Source: Meghimatium bilineatum (lineage: Eukaryota; Mollusca; Gastropoda; Stylommatophora; Philomycidae). From it: a stretch of 64,000 nucleotides of DNA. The notes below the pieces were generated by a model that was not told the DNA's origin, made no database searches, and saw only the letters and a program-made list of their open reading frames with translations. Shown one piece after another: positions 21,955 through 33,375 of the stretch (its first letter is position 1; the number at the start of each line of letters is the position of its first letter). Made by a program: the position numbers and the translations under genes. Where the stretch lies: contig CM067317.1 in assembly GCA_034231615.1 (NCBI GenBank), forward strand, positions 50,922,282 to 50,986,281, given 5' to 3'.

Positions 21955-22575
21955 CAAGTTGGTGACTGCGACGATCTGATGAACCCAATTAACAATCCAC
22001 CCAAAGAAAGTTGGTAACCCAACACTATAGCTTAGTGAAGAAAGTTGGTGACTGCGACGTCTAGAGCAGTAACCCAACACTATAGCTTAGTGAAGAAAGT
22101 TGGTGACTGCGACGTCTAGAGCAGGAACCCAACACTATAGCTTAGTGAAGAAAGTTGGTGACTGCGACGTCTAGAGCAGGAACCCAACACTATAGCTTAG
22201 TGAAGAAAGTTGGTGACTGCGACGTCTAGAGCAGTAACCCAACACTATAGCTTAGCGAAGAAAGTTGGTGACCGTGATGTCTAGAGAGGTAACCGAGCAC
22301 AATACATAAGGAAGAACGTTTTTGATTGTGACATGTAGAGAAGTAATCTAACACAATACATAGCGACGGAAGTTGGTAACTTCTCCGTCTATGGAAGTAA
22401 TCTAACACGATCCATAGGGACGAAAATTGGTGATTGTGACGTCTAGAGAGTAACCAAACACAATACATGATGAAGAAAGTCGGTGACTGCGATGTCTAGA
22501 GAGTAACCAAACACAATACATCATGAAGAAAGTCGGTGAATGTGACCTCTAGAGAAGTAACCCAACAAAATGCGT
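21955..22575. repeat. 55-bp minisatellite, about 11 copies
   Basis: The unit is GAAGAAAGTTGGTGACTGCG, ACGTCTAGAGCAGTAACCCA, ACACTATAGCTTAGT. The central copies are nearly identical and the right-hand copies from 22260 diverge progressively, so recent homogenisation happened on the left side. Confidence 0.93.
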
Positions 22576-22729
22576 TACAAAGCGGTTGGTGACTGCTACT
22601 ATCTAGGACAGGGGTGAAGCTGTTTGAATTGAATGAATACAATTTGGCACGCTATAGTTCAACTGTTCCAACAGACACATTTTTTTACATGAGTGACACC
22701 GAATTTATCACATATATAGATATAAATGC

Positions 22730-23068
22730 GTGTTCACATCTGTGCGTTTCTCCAAAAATGCGTTTTTCCTGAAAAAATGTTTGCAAGGTAATGATGACCA
22801 GAAATATTATTATGTCAGCATAATTTCGGGAGTCAAGAGATTGGAAAATGGTACCCAACGTGATGTTTTATTATACCATAATATTTTTCTGAGATATCTT
22901 ATGAATATCGATTTAAAATACGGAGCTACGTGCTACGATTACATTTCTCGACAGGCACCATACAACATTGTTCGAACGGACCGAGTGCCTATTGGGAAAT
23001 CCGAATTCCATGAAGTCAATCCTCAACATCTTTTCAGACACAAACAACAACATAACTGCTACTATTAA
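22730..23068 (+). CDS. unassigned ORF, possible exon
   Basis: The open frame gives 112 codons with a mixed, hydrophilic composition (for example NDDQKYYYVSIISGVKRLEN and KYGATCYDYISRQAPYNIVR). That is unlike the low-complexity frames around it, and it has no repeat structure. I recognise no domain. A GT donor-like site (CAAGGTAATG) occurs inside at about 22785, so any exon boundaries are unclear. It could be an exon of a host gene, a decayed transposon piece, or chance. Confidence 0.2.
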   Translation: MFTSVRFSKNAFFLKKCLQGNDDQKYYYVSIISGVKRLENGTQRDVLLYHNIFLRYLMNIDLKYGATCYDYISRQAPYNIVRTDRVPIGKSEFHEVNPQHLFRHKQQHNCYY

Positions 23069-23084
23069 GCTACTACTGTACTTC

Positions 23085-23093
23085 TACTACTAT

Positions 23094-23125
<32 letters not shown>

Positions 23126-23165
23126 TCACTACTACCACAACTACTGCTTTTATAATTATTATTAC
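23085..23165. repeat. (ACT)n microsatellite, imperfect
   Basis: ACTACTACT runs with interruptions (AATACT, ATCACT, ACCACA). Confidence 0.9.
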
Positions 23166-23391
23166 TAAACTCATGGCCACAGACACGAGGGGGGGGGGGA
23201 GGGGTTGAAGCTCCCACCCTTTTCTTTTATTTAAACAGAACACTAAATCTAACTGTTCACTTATCACAAAATTAAAGATAAAAAGCTTACAAATACAGTT
23301 TCCCACCATTCCCATGAGATATAACAACTACATAATCAGACTCGGAACCACCATAGGATCATTTGTGTTTCATAGAAACCCTTCCAATATT

Positions 23392-23527
23392 TAGGTTACA
23401 TCTACGACAAATATTGTGAACCCATCCTCTAAATAGGTCGCATCTACGACTATATTTTATGAATTCATCCTTTATATAGGTCGTATCTACAACTATACTT
23501 TATGAACCAATTCTTTATACAGGTCAC
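23392..23527. repeat. 43-bp tandem repeat, about 3 copies
   Basis: The unit AGGTCGCATCTACGACTATA plus TTTTATGAATTCATCCTTTATAT is repeated with 10-15% divergence. Confidence 0.85.
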
Positions 23528-24429
23528 GACTTCTCTGGTTATACATACAACATTTGTTGCAGTCTGCTAACGGCAATAACGTAAGCAATTTTCTTTCCCG
23601 TGAGCCTGAATTCATTCACTTTCGCGATCCGTGAGCGTGACCTCACTAAAGCTCAATGGTGGAAATCTTGAAAAAACGAATGAAGGAATTCTTTGTGTTA
23701 TGTTTGCAACATTACACGTAGATGGTGTTCATACATAACAAGTACAGGCAACTTCTTGTTGACATAAAAAAGATGTAGATACCTGCTCTTTAACAACACA
23801 TGGAAAGGCGCAAAATGTGCAGAATTAACGGACAATAAAAAGTAACTACGAACGAAAGAAATACAACTTTTAGTTTCTGTATACAAGAAACACGATATAC
23901 GTTATTGTATAAACATAAATTATATCTATATATATTTAATAATAATTTAAAATAAAAAAGACGACAAAAAATGGAAGACAAAAAAAGCAAACAGGAAAAA
24001 CGGAAACAATATTTAATTAAAAAATTAAATAAGCATTTCAATAAATAAATATAATATTGCCTCCATTGGTACTCCACAAAACTAGACACTCCACAAAGTG
24101 ACCACAAATTCCCAAGTGAAAAATGAACATACCGACCCAGAGTCAGCAAGGACCCAGAACCAGTCATCACAATGAAACCCAGGAGACCGAACAAGGCGAC
24201 CCAGAATCAGCTCAAAATTCCATCAACACCATCGTTTTAAAAAGCCCTTCTTAGACTGCATCTTATCCCCTACCCAAAACCCAGGTCAAACTACCAGTCC
24301 CCAACAGGACGATCCAGGTCATTTGGCCACACAATACACCTCGATATAGCCACAGAAATAACATACAAGGTTAAAAGGTGCTTGTCTTGGACCAACAAGG
24401 CAAATCCAGCAGCTAGTTAACTAGCTCAC
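23528..24429. other. non-coding stretch
   Basis: No gene recognised. The minus-strand frame 23790-24194 is hydrophobic because of AT richness and has no motif. Confidence 0.35.
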
Positions 24430-25385
24430 ACAACATTAGATAAAAATATCTGCTCTAACGTATTAGATATAGATACTTTCTCTGACAAATTGGATATAGA
24501 TACTTGCTCTCACATACCATTAGATATACTTACCTGTTCTAACACATTGGATATAGATACCTGCTCTCACTCATTAGATAGATATCTGCTCTCACACATT
24601 AGATATAGATACTTGCTCTCACACATTGGATATAGATACTTGCTCTCACACATTGGATATAGATACCTGCTCTCACTCATTAGATAGATATCTGCTCTCA
24701 CACATTAGATATAGATACTTGCTCTCACACATTGGATATAGATACTTGCTCTCACACATTAGATATAGATACTTGCTCTCACACATTGGATATAGATACT
24801 TGCTCTCACACATTGGATATAGATACCTGCTCTCACACATTAGATAGATATCTGCTCTCACACATTGGATATAGATACTTGCTCTCACACATTGGATATA
24901 GATACCTGCTCTCACACATTAGATAGATATCTGCTCTCACACATTAGATAGATATCTGCTCTCACACATTAGATAGATATCTGCTCTCACACATTAGATA
25001 TAGATACTTGCTCTCACACATTGGATATAGATACTTGCTCTCACACATTGGATATAGATACCTGCTCTCACACATTAGATAGATATCTGCTCTCACACAT
25101 TAGATATAGATACTTGCTCTCACACATTGGATATAGATACTTGCTCTCACACATTAGATATAGATACTTGCTCTCACACATTGGATATAGATACTTGCTC
25201 TCACACATTGGATATAGATACCTGCTCTCACACATTAGATAGATATCTGCTCTCACACATTAGATATAGATACTTGCTCTCACACATTGGATATAGATAC
25301 CTGCTGTCACAGATTATATATAGATGCCTACTCTTACACAACATTAGATATATATATAACTGCTCTCACAGATTATATGAGTACT
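24430..25385. repeat. 25/27-bp minisatellite, about 36 copies
   Basis: Two unit types alternate: TTGGATATAGATACTTGCTC plus TCACACA (27 bp) and TTAGATAGATATCTGCTCTC plus ACACA (25 bp). The order of types from about 24626 is repeated about 395 bp later from 25021, so a block of roughly 15 units was duplicated. The edges degrade on both sides. Confidence 0.95.
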
Positions 25386-25855
25386 TATACATGTAATGTA
25401 TTGGAGCTGGCTCACCACACTTACCATATTGAATCTAGTGAATCGTTATATAGCCTATATAGGAACGACGAACCTGAGATCCGGAGTCGGGTGAGTCGCT
25501 ATATACCCTATAAGTTCGTGACTCAGGACCCTGAGTTCCTGAGTCGGCTGAGCGGGCGTTGTGTGCTGGGTGTCTTAGTATAGCCTTTATTGGGACGCAG
25601 CTTCCTGAGATTTGGAGACGTATGAGTCGATATATAGGCTATATATGGAGCCTGCTGAATCGACTAAGTTTGCATGCCATAACAGCGCATTTATCTCTAC
25701 CAAAATGTCTCATAATAGTATGTTTCCATGAGTTAAACTTGACTCTGTTGAATTTTTCTAAACGATTTCAACACGATTATAAGTTCTAAAATTACACTGT
25801 ATGTCTCTATTCTAACTTTTCATGATGTATCAACTCATTCTTCTCTACCAACATG
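25386..25855. other. non-coding stretch with short GAGTCG/TATATAG repeats
   Basis: Three loosely related copies of a segment with CGATATATAG-type and CTGAGATxxGGAGxCG motifs occur at about 25430-25660. A single diverged unit of the following 21-bp array (CATAATAGTATGTTTCCATG) lies at 25710-25729. Confidence 0.5.
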
Positions 25856-25856
25856 T

Positions 25857-26392
25857 TTCATAACGGTATGTTTCCGTGTCATAACGGTATGTTTCCGTGT
25901 CATAACGGTATGTTTCCGTCTCATAACGGTATGTTTCCGTCTCATAACGGTATGTTTCCGTCTCATAACGGTATGTTTCCGTGTCATAACGGTATGTTTC
26001 CGTGTCATAACGGTATGTTTCCGTGTCATAACGGTATGTTTCCGTGTCATAACGGTATGTTTCCGTGTCATAACGGTATGTTTCCGTCTCATAACGGTAT
26101 GTTTCCGTCTCATAACGGTATGTTTCCGTCTCATAACGGTATGTTTCCGTGTCATAACGGTATGTTTCCGTGTCATAACGGTATGTTTCCGTGTCATAAT
26201 GGTATGTTTCCGTGTCATAACAGTATGTTTCCGTGTCATAACGGTATGTTTCCGTGTCATAACGGTATGTTTCCGTCTCATAACGGTATGTTTCCGTGTC
26301 ATAACGGTATGTTTCCGTGTCATAACGGTATGTTTCCGTGTCATAACGGTATGTTTCCGTGTCATAACGGTATGTTTCCGTGTCATAACAAC
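25857..26392. repeat. 21-bp minisatellite, about 25 copies
   Basis: The unit is CATAACGGTATGTTTCCGTG plus T, or CATAACGGTATGTTTCCGTC plus T. Because 21 is a multiple of three and the unit has no stop in several frames, it yields 183-241 codon open frames on both strands (NGMFPCH heptads on plus). These are artefacts. The C/S variant order shows an 8-unit (168 bp) pattern of three S then five C in the left half. Confidence 0.96.
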
Positions 26393-26399
26393 TCACTAT

Positions 26400-28354
26400 T
26401 CACTAAAATATATCTCATATTGACATGTTTCCGTGTGGCAAACCGTAGTCTCTGTCATTTTTCTAGACGAGGAACCACACTGTGTATGCAGACTAAGGTA
26501 TGCATAATAAGCAAAAAAATTTGGAAAATTTGTATATATATATATATATATTTATATATAATATTTTCATGGTCGTAGTATCGATTTCTTGATAATGTGT
26601 TTTTTCTTTACAGAAATGAGTTTATATTTTATAAAAACAAAACTCATAAATAAACTAATGCGGTATTAATATTCAATATTTTATTTTATAAAACTAAAGT
26701 TAAACTAAATAAGAAAAATATACTTTGTACAAATGATCAAATATATTTTCTTTGCATAATTTTATTGAGAAGAATTGTTTTTACAAATTTGTGTTCAAGC
26801 GGAATATCGTACAAATCATGAATCGTCTAGACAATTTCCAGGATGCATGGAAAAATTGGCTATAAAGGGGAACAATCGTTAAAATTGTGAGCACAAAAAT
26901 GACCAAGATGTATGAGTCGAATTGGTTTGATGTTAAAAAAAAATTACTACATTCTTTAATATTGGATTATGACCAGGAACATATGCAAACAAATTATAAA
27001 TACTCATAAATAACTGTGGTGAAGTTAAGTGGTGCTTCCATAAAAGGAATATTTCACTATATAGATACCGCATTTACTAATGGATGGTGCTTTATCTTGT
27101 AGGCCACTGGTGATATTCAGATGTTCTGCATTCTCCCATTGTGGTGTATAAGCAAGAGTGTATTAGTGTACAGGTTAATTTCGTTGTGAATCAGTGTAGT
27201 AGAAACAGTGTGACACGTAAGTGTCCAGCTTCCAAGTTCATTAGTTGACCAGATACTGTCCAACTAGTGTCTTCGGCACGCACTCTTTAGCTATAAATTA
27301 GTCGTCCAAGTTCCCAAACCTTAAGTCTTTAAATATAGTTTCTGGTCTCTAGTTAATATACCATAAATCTTATGTTTTTTTTCTCCAAACAACGAGAGAA
27401 CCACCGTGCGTTAGGTCGAGTCCATGTCTCCTGGTTGACGGGAGAGTGAATTAGCCAAGTTATCACCTCTTTCTATGGACAGATACGAGTAAAAATTATG
27501 CAAAATTCTGGCAAAAGTCAGAAGATAGTTCAGAACCATCGCTACGACTTCGCTTCACCTATAGAAGCAAACTACAGTGATTTAGTGGAGCTTGTGATAT
27601 TTTGTGTGCATACCTTTAAGTTGACATGTGGGTGGGTGGAGCAGAGTAACCCTACATTTTACTAGTTTCTCAGTACTAAGAGCCACATTATCTTTTAATA
27701 GTGGATGAGGGAGGGTGTGAAAACTAATCCCCCACCTTTTTTTTAATCTACTGGATTGTCGTGGCTCTATTGTAAAAATGGACGTATTCATACAATGTAA
27801 ATTATATAATCCGTTTTCTCAGAAACACAGATTGCATACAGGGTTTGGGAGAATAATTACCTGTTACTCTTTATGAAAATCTGCTTTTCATTAATTTTTT
27901 TATCTTATATAAACATTCTTTCTCTAGCAAAACTTGGAAATTGCAATTCCGGTTTCACGTATCACAAAATGATTCAAGTAATCGTAAGTTTATTTCTTAA
28001 ATGGACGAAGGGGTTACATTACATAAATAATTGGAGTTTGGTGAGTTGAAGAACCTGCTGCGTGGAGTAATGTGGTAAATTGAAGAATATATGGCTGAGC
28101 TGTTAGTCTCGCAATTCTAACTTTACAGAAATAGCTAGAGGTTGAAGAAGTGAGTTCGGCTGCTCACATAACATTGGCATGATACAGACTGTATAAGACC
28201 TATAGCACGCTTCACCAGCGCTGCCCAACCTTGAGATCATGTATCTAAGTAAATATATAACGTATTTAATTGAACTTTTGCGTGTAAATTTAAAATAGTA
28301 TAGACCTTATAAATTATTATTTTTCGTTGTTTGTTTGTTTGAGAACCCCGGGAA
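26400..28354. other. non-coding stretch of 2 kb
   Basis: AT-rich, with a TA-rich run at 26535-26560. No repeat family or coding signal was recognised in about 2 kb. It is one of the cleanest spacers of the window. Confidence 0.4.
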
Positions 28355-28645
28355 TTGTGAGCGATTAGCTCTTACCTCATATATGTGCAGTGGTGTGGGT
28401 TCTCTGAGCTTTCTTTCCTACCCATGAGACTTCAGCTTTCGGGTTAGTGCAATACATATTCAAGGAGCCTTCTACTCAGAGGAGGTCTATAATTGTATAG
28501 ATGACATGCTACAAAGTTTCCATAAGAGAGCCTCAATATAACGGCATGTCTTCTACTAAGGTTTTATGTTGCATTAGTGGTTTGTCTAATGAGCCATTGA
28601 TGAGACCCACAGACGTGCAACAGCATACGTAATTTTTCCATTACA
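28355..28645 (-). mobile_element. (CCAA)-tailed retroposon, 5' fragment
   Basis: The plus strand shows TGTATAGATGACATGCTACA, GGCATGTCTTCTACTAAGG, GTTGCATTAGTGGTTTGTCT and TGAGACCCACAGACG. These match the 5' half of the element at 19758-20348. The 3' half and tail are missing. Confidence 0.75.
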
Positions 28646-28784
28646 AAGCATTAATTAGTTTCGCTTATTTGCGATATAGATCAAAAGTATACTTGTCAAG
28701 ACACATCTTTCATACAAAAATAGTGTTAACAATCCATTATACATGTACACATGACGTTTTACACATTGCTTATCATTGTTTAAC

Positions 28785-29012
28785 AGAGAAATAAAGATCA
28801 GGCAAATAAAATATTTTGGACACATTAAAAGACCTTATTGAAGACCATACTTGAGGGTAAAGTCAAAGGGAAGCGAGCAAGAGGCAGACAGAGATACAAG
28901 TAGGAGAGTAACATCACAGGATGGACAGGTTACAGTCTAGCAGAGTGCACGACCAAAACAACAGACATGGGATGTTGCAGCCAACCTTCGTTGTGGAGAC
29001 GGCACTTGATGA
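28785..29012 (+). pseudogene. FGHIKR-family LINE 3' end
   Basis: Reads KIRQIKYFGHIKR (frame broken just after), then GKRARGRQR-type and GYSLAECTTK-type blocks with an in-frame loss. It ends AANLRCGDGT and TGATGATGATAA. Collinear with the intact tail at 53852-54289. 5' truncated at about 28785. Confidence 0.75.
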
Positions 29013-30869
29013 TGATAATTATATATTTGACATGATTAAGCGTGAAATTTGACGATTCTCTCGAAGACACAACAAATGGTGTTTAAATGTTGTATGCGGT
29101 GTAATGTCTGAAGTGGTACAACTTTTATTTTCGAAACACAATAATATTATACCGACAAAGATCAAAGGATTTAATTCGTGCATACAAGCTGGACATGATA
29201 AAAAAATATAAAACATATATTTATTGGGTCTAACCAAATATAACATATCCAAAAGAGGCATTAATACGTTACATATGTCAGATCATCTGCCGGTTTACTT
29301 TCCAAGAAAAACTGATGCCTTTTTCATTACGTGTGGTTGACCTAAGAACTTTGATAATGTAAATATTCTGGAAGTAAATTGCAAAATGTGATCAGAACTA
29401 CCTGATTAAGATGTCATCTCCGTCGAGTTACGTCGTCTCCCACTTCAGTGCTGAGGCGCAAATGAAAAATGTGGAAGGGCTAGAAGGCAGCAACGCAATT
29501 TTCTAAGAAGAGTCGTGACGTTAATCCTAAGCTCCCTATCCTTGTTCTACATCATCCACCCTGTGATCTGTCAATCATGTAGTTACAAATTACTTTTTGA
29601 ATGTCTAGAAAAAGGGAAGTTTTCTTACCGTATATGGCCAGGATTGCCAGATGACCGGAACTGTTTATAGTCAAATTTTGGTTTAAAAATGGCCAAATGT
29701 CTAAATTGTGTATAAATAAATACATTTTAAGAATTATACCTTTCTATAAATTTGTATTACCTCTCTCCAATTATTAATAGCAGTTCAGTTCAATGATACA
29801 TATGTTATTGATTACAAGCAATAATTATGTTACTGTAAACCTTAGTTTAGTATTTTTAATGTTATCCTAGGAGTCTGAGATTTCTTTAGACATGAAAACA
29901 ATGAGTGTACTTCATATTTTTAAGTTTGGTGCATAACAAAATTATGCATCTTACTTTTTTCACTATGTAATAACTAAATATTCAGTTAAATTATTGTTCA
30001 AATTCATAGCTAGTGTTTTTCACCACAACGAACATTTCTGTTCTTATTGTTTGCTGTATCAAGTCGCAATATAGAAACACATCTTTCGAATAGACATTGC
30101 TAAGAAAAGTATTATCAAATACCTGTTTGAAACATGTACATTCCACATTTATACATGAGTAGAATATACAGTGCTATAAATTAGTTAATACCCACAAAAG
30201 AACGTGTTGCACAATCTGTAGCCAAACATAAACAAGACAATATGAGAAAGATATATTTTCAAAATAAATATTAAAAAATTGCCAAAATAAATGTCATGGC
30301 GAGTAGTCTTAAAAAATGTCAAATTTTAGAAATTTGATCATAAAATGACCAATATGGCAACCCTCGTATACGAATCGAAAAATTATCCAAAAATAACTTT
30401 TCTTCTATCTCATCTATATACTGCATCCCTCGTTTTCTCTTATCATTCTATTTGTCGTTTCATTCATATTTTATAATAGACTAGTGTGCTTACTGTTGAT
30501 GACAACCTAAATGGATCATGGGCGTGGGTTGATACATTATCATTTAAATGTTTCATATAATACTTCGTTTAAACAGTCAAGAATGAGATCCTTGAAGTAA
30601 ATCTCAGCTTTCATAATTATAACAAACAGGTTCATTCACTCCTGTTATCATTGTAGGCCTAGCTCTTCCATCTTGGCTGATCTATTACATGGGTTCTTAA
30701 AGTGGGGGATAGGATCATAGATTTAATCGGGTCCCAAACTGTGAAGAAAAGAATGAAAATTGCATATATATTGCACTTGGCGATATCATTTCAGATGCAG
30801 ACATCAACTTGAAAAATACTAACTAAAAATATTATTTTAAAGAGCTAAACATAAATACCAAACTTACTG
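29013..30869. other. non-coding stretch of 1.8 kb
   Basis: AT-rich; neither genes nor repeat families recognised. ATG-starting frames here are short and motif-free. Confidence 0.4.
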
Positions 30870-30878
30870 TTTAACCTA

Positions 30879-31064
30879 CGCATGCGTTGCGTCTTTGAAT
30901 CCTATCAATGGCCCACTAGACAAACCACCCATACAACAGAAAGCCTTAATAGGTAACATGCCATTATATTGAGGCTCTCTTATTGAAGCCTTGTAGTATG
31001 TCATCTATACAATTATGCTTTTCTTTTGTTGCTGATTTTTGTGTGTTTTTATGCATTGTTATCA

Positions 31065-31160
<96 letters not shown>

Positions 31161-31568
31161 CCTCTGTTATCGGGAGAGAGCCAGAGATGCACAGTGCAGC
31201 ACTGGCGAGGGGGATACTCACTGCATTGGTTTCCCATAGCTATGAGGCCATTCAAAGGGACACAGTGACTTAAAACTTGACAATTTTTTTGCATTGAACA
31301 TTTGGTTGCATGCCTGGAGCCATAGAGAAGTTCGGCATAACTAGAGGGCAATTGATAGCGGGTAATGAGCACAGTGAACCTTATCTTGACTGCAGTGGCT
31401 CAGAACCGTGCAGAGGTAGCAACCAACCTTCATGGTGGTGTGATAGTTATTTTCTGGCTCTGGCCCGAGGTGGGTAGACAATCCACATACTTCCCAGAAT
31501 TATAAAAAAGCGTGTGGTCAAAGGGCATGAGCCCTTGAACCCTGGATCAGCAACCAACCAACCAACCA
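30879..31568 (+). mobile_element. (CCAA)-tailed retroposon, full length with (TA)n expansion
   Basis: Begins CGCATGCGTTGCGTCTTTGA and ends CTGGATCAGCAACCAACCAA plus CCAACCA. It is flanked by TTTAACCTA (30870-30878 and 31569-31577). It is collinear with the copy at 19758-20348, except that the short ATATATGTGTATGC segment is replaced here by about 90 bp of TA. The rest is 85-90% similar by eye. Non-coding; the mobilising LINE is unknown. Confidence 0.82.
31066..31156. repeat. (TA)n microsatellite inside the retroposon
   Basis: About 45 TA repeats. The other full-length copy has only a short ATATATGTGTAT seed at the equivalent place, so the array grew after insertion or in this source lineage. 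Confidence 0.95.
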
Positions 31569-31577
31569 TTTAACCTA

Positions 31578-31954
31578 AACACACAAAAAAAAGTTTTCAG
31601 TGTCATTAGCCCTACAGTTGCTCATACAAAACGTCCTCAGATTTCAAAAGAAGTGTGACCCCATCCAGACTACTACACTTGCTATCACCCGCCCTGGTGA
31701 CGCCACTGTATATATTCTTCCCATTCTTCTTCTTCTTCTGTCATAAGAATCCTTGATGATTGATATCTCCACAGTAGTTTGTAGTTGATTTTTTCTTCGA
31801 TAAGTAAGCAGGTTGACTGATATCTCTATCGTAGCTTGAAATGGGTGTTTTCTTCGTAAGGAACATACGAGGGGACGCAATAGTTTTAGCGCTTATTTAA
31901 AAAAAAAAAATAAAAACATTCAGTAGCTTAGGATGATTTTGATATTGTACATGT
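31578..31954. other. non-coding stretch
   Basis: Two related segments of about 70 bp (TGATATCTCCACAGTAGTTTG / TGATATCTCTATCGTAGCTTG with a TTTTCTTCG follow-up) lie at 31757-31800 and 31815-31857. Nothing else seen. Confidence 0.4.
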
Positions 31955-32400
31955 GATATCAAAGAGAAATACGAATACTATGGTGAGATAAGAGAAAAAA
32001 GGATAGAAAAAATAGAGTGATTGAATTGGTATAGAGATTCAGTACGGAGAGGAGAGAGAAATGACAGCGTGCATAAAAAGGAGAAAGGAAGGAAGAAGAG
32101 GATACTAGAATGAACAGATGAATATGGAAATACAGAATAAAGATAGGAGAGAGACCATAAATGATATATAGAAAGTTAGATAAACATCGAGAAAAATGTA
32201 AGAGAGAAAGAGTGGTAGTATAATACGAGATATATTTAGAGGACAAAGAATTGTGGACAGATTGAGATACATAAGCAACAAGAGAGAGTGAGAGAGAGAG
32301 AGAGAGAGAGTTGAAGAAGGGTTGTAAGGACTTAAAGAAAAGGGTAGAGCATAGCTAGAAAACCTGAAAAGATGTAAACGAGAAATAGAAAAAGGAAAAA
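31955..32400 (+). repeat. purine-rich tract, about 450 bp
   Basis: The plus strand is dominated by A and G (AGAGAAA, GGAGAGGAGAGAG, a (GA)n run at 32282-32310), with few pyrimidine pairs. The Ser/Leu-rich minus-strand frames across it are a composition effect. Confidence 0.75.
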
Positions 32401-33149
32401 CTCTACCATTATCATCCGCTATTATACTACACCTTGAAAAAACATATATATGTAAGAAAGTAGCAGTGTAGTGCAAGGAGCTAGTTTTAACCTCAGTTTA
32501 TAAAATCTGAGAAAAGTTGTGCAAAATGAATAACTTATAAATTTGCGTTGGAAGTAATGCGGTCACTGGGTTGTTGATTTATTTTACCTGGCTGCTCTGC
32601 CACCAATTATTTAGTATTTATGAAACATAATTGTTATCCCCCAATTTAAACTAAATTTATATGTTCGATAATAAGTAATAATTTCAGAACAACTGAAATC
32701 CAAGAGCGAAAATAGAATAAAAATGTGATAAAGTTTTGTTTTGGTTGTGTTCTGTCAATTTTCTGTTAGTTTTGTTTCACCTCTAAACTTCTAGTTTACT
32801 CTTCTGGTATACATACATATTTAGCTCTGTCATGTAAACGTGGAAGGTACTATTACTACTCGTCGTTTATTATGTTGTGAATGTGTTCTTGATAATTTCC
32901 CTTTGGTCGAAACTTCGGTTTTCATGTGTTATCATGTGTGTATAAAGCGATAAGCAAAAAATGATGAATTTTTCTATTTACAAAGCAAAGTTAAAAATAT
33001 TTTAACACGTCAACCCAACACGTGTTTCAAGATACGCAAAATATACTATTGCATACCCGTTTTGGAGCTGAAATCTTCCAGAAATTCCTTCCGTGTATGT
33101 AGTTCTTTCTCTGCACCAATATTTCACGTCATCTACACCAGTAGTCTAC
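32401..33149. other. non-coding stretch
   Basis: No feature recognised. Confidence 0.35.
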
Positions 33150-33375
33150 AGCCTCTACACCAATATTCTAATTTATGCACACCAACACGCTACTTCATCT
33201 ACACTAATATTCGAATTTATGCACACCAACACGCTACTTCATCTACACCAATATTCTAATTTATGCACACCAACACGCTACTTCATCTACACCAATATTC
33301 CACTGCCTCTAATTTTTGCACACCAACATTCTACTTCCTCTACATCAACATTTTACTGCTTCTATTCCAACACTC
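33150..33375. repeat. 44-bp minisatellite, left flank of repeat core copy 2
   Basis: The unit CTAATTTATGCACACCAACA plus CGCTACTTCATCTACACCAATATT occurs about 3-4 times. It grades into shorter CTACxxxAACATTCTACT units next to the core. Confidence 0.92.

Noticed and set aside
25835..26578. Open frames up to 241 codons on both strands
   Set aside because: They come from a 21-bp tandem unit that is stop-free in several frames; the sequence is a heptapeptide repeat with no start context or gene structure.
31959..32476. Ser/Leu-rich minus-strand frames of 95 and 123 codons
   Set aside because: Composition effect of the purine-rich tract; no motif.
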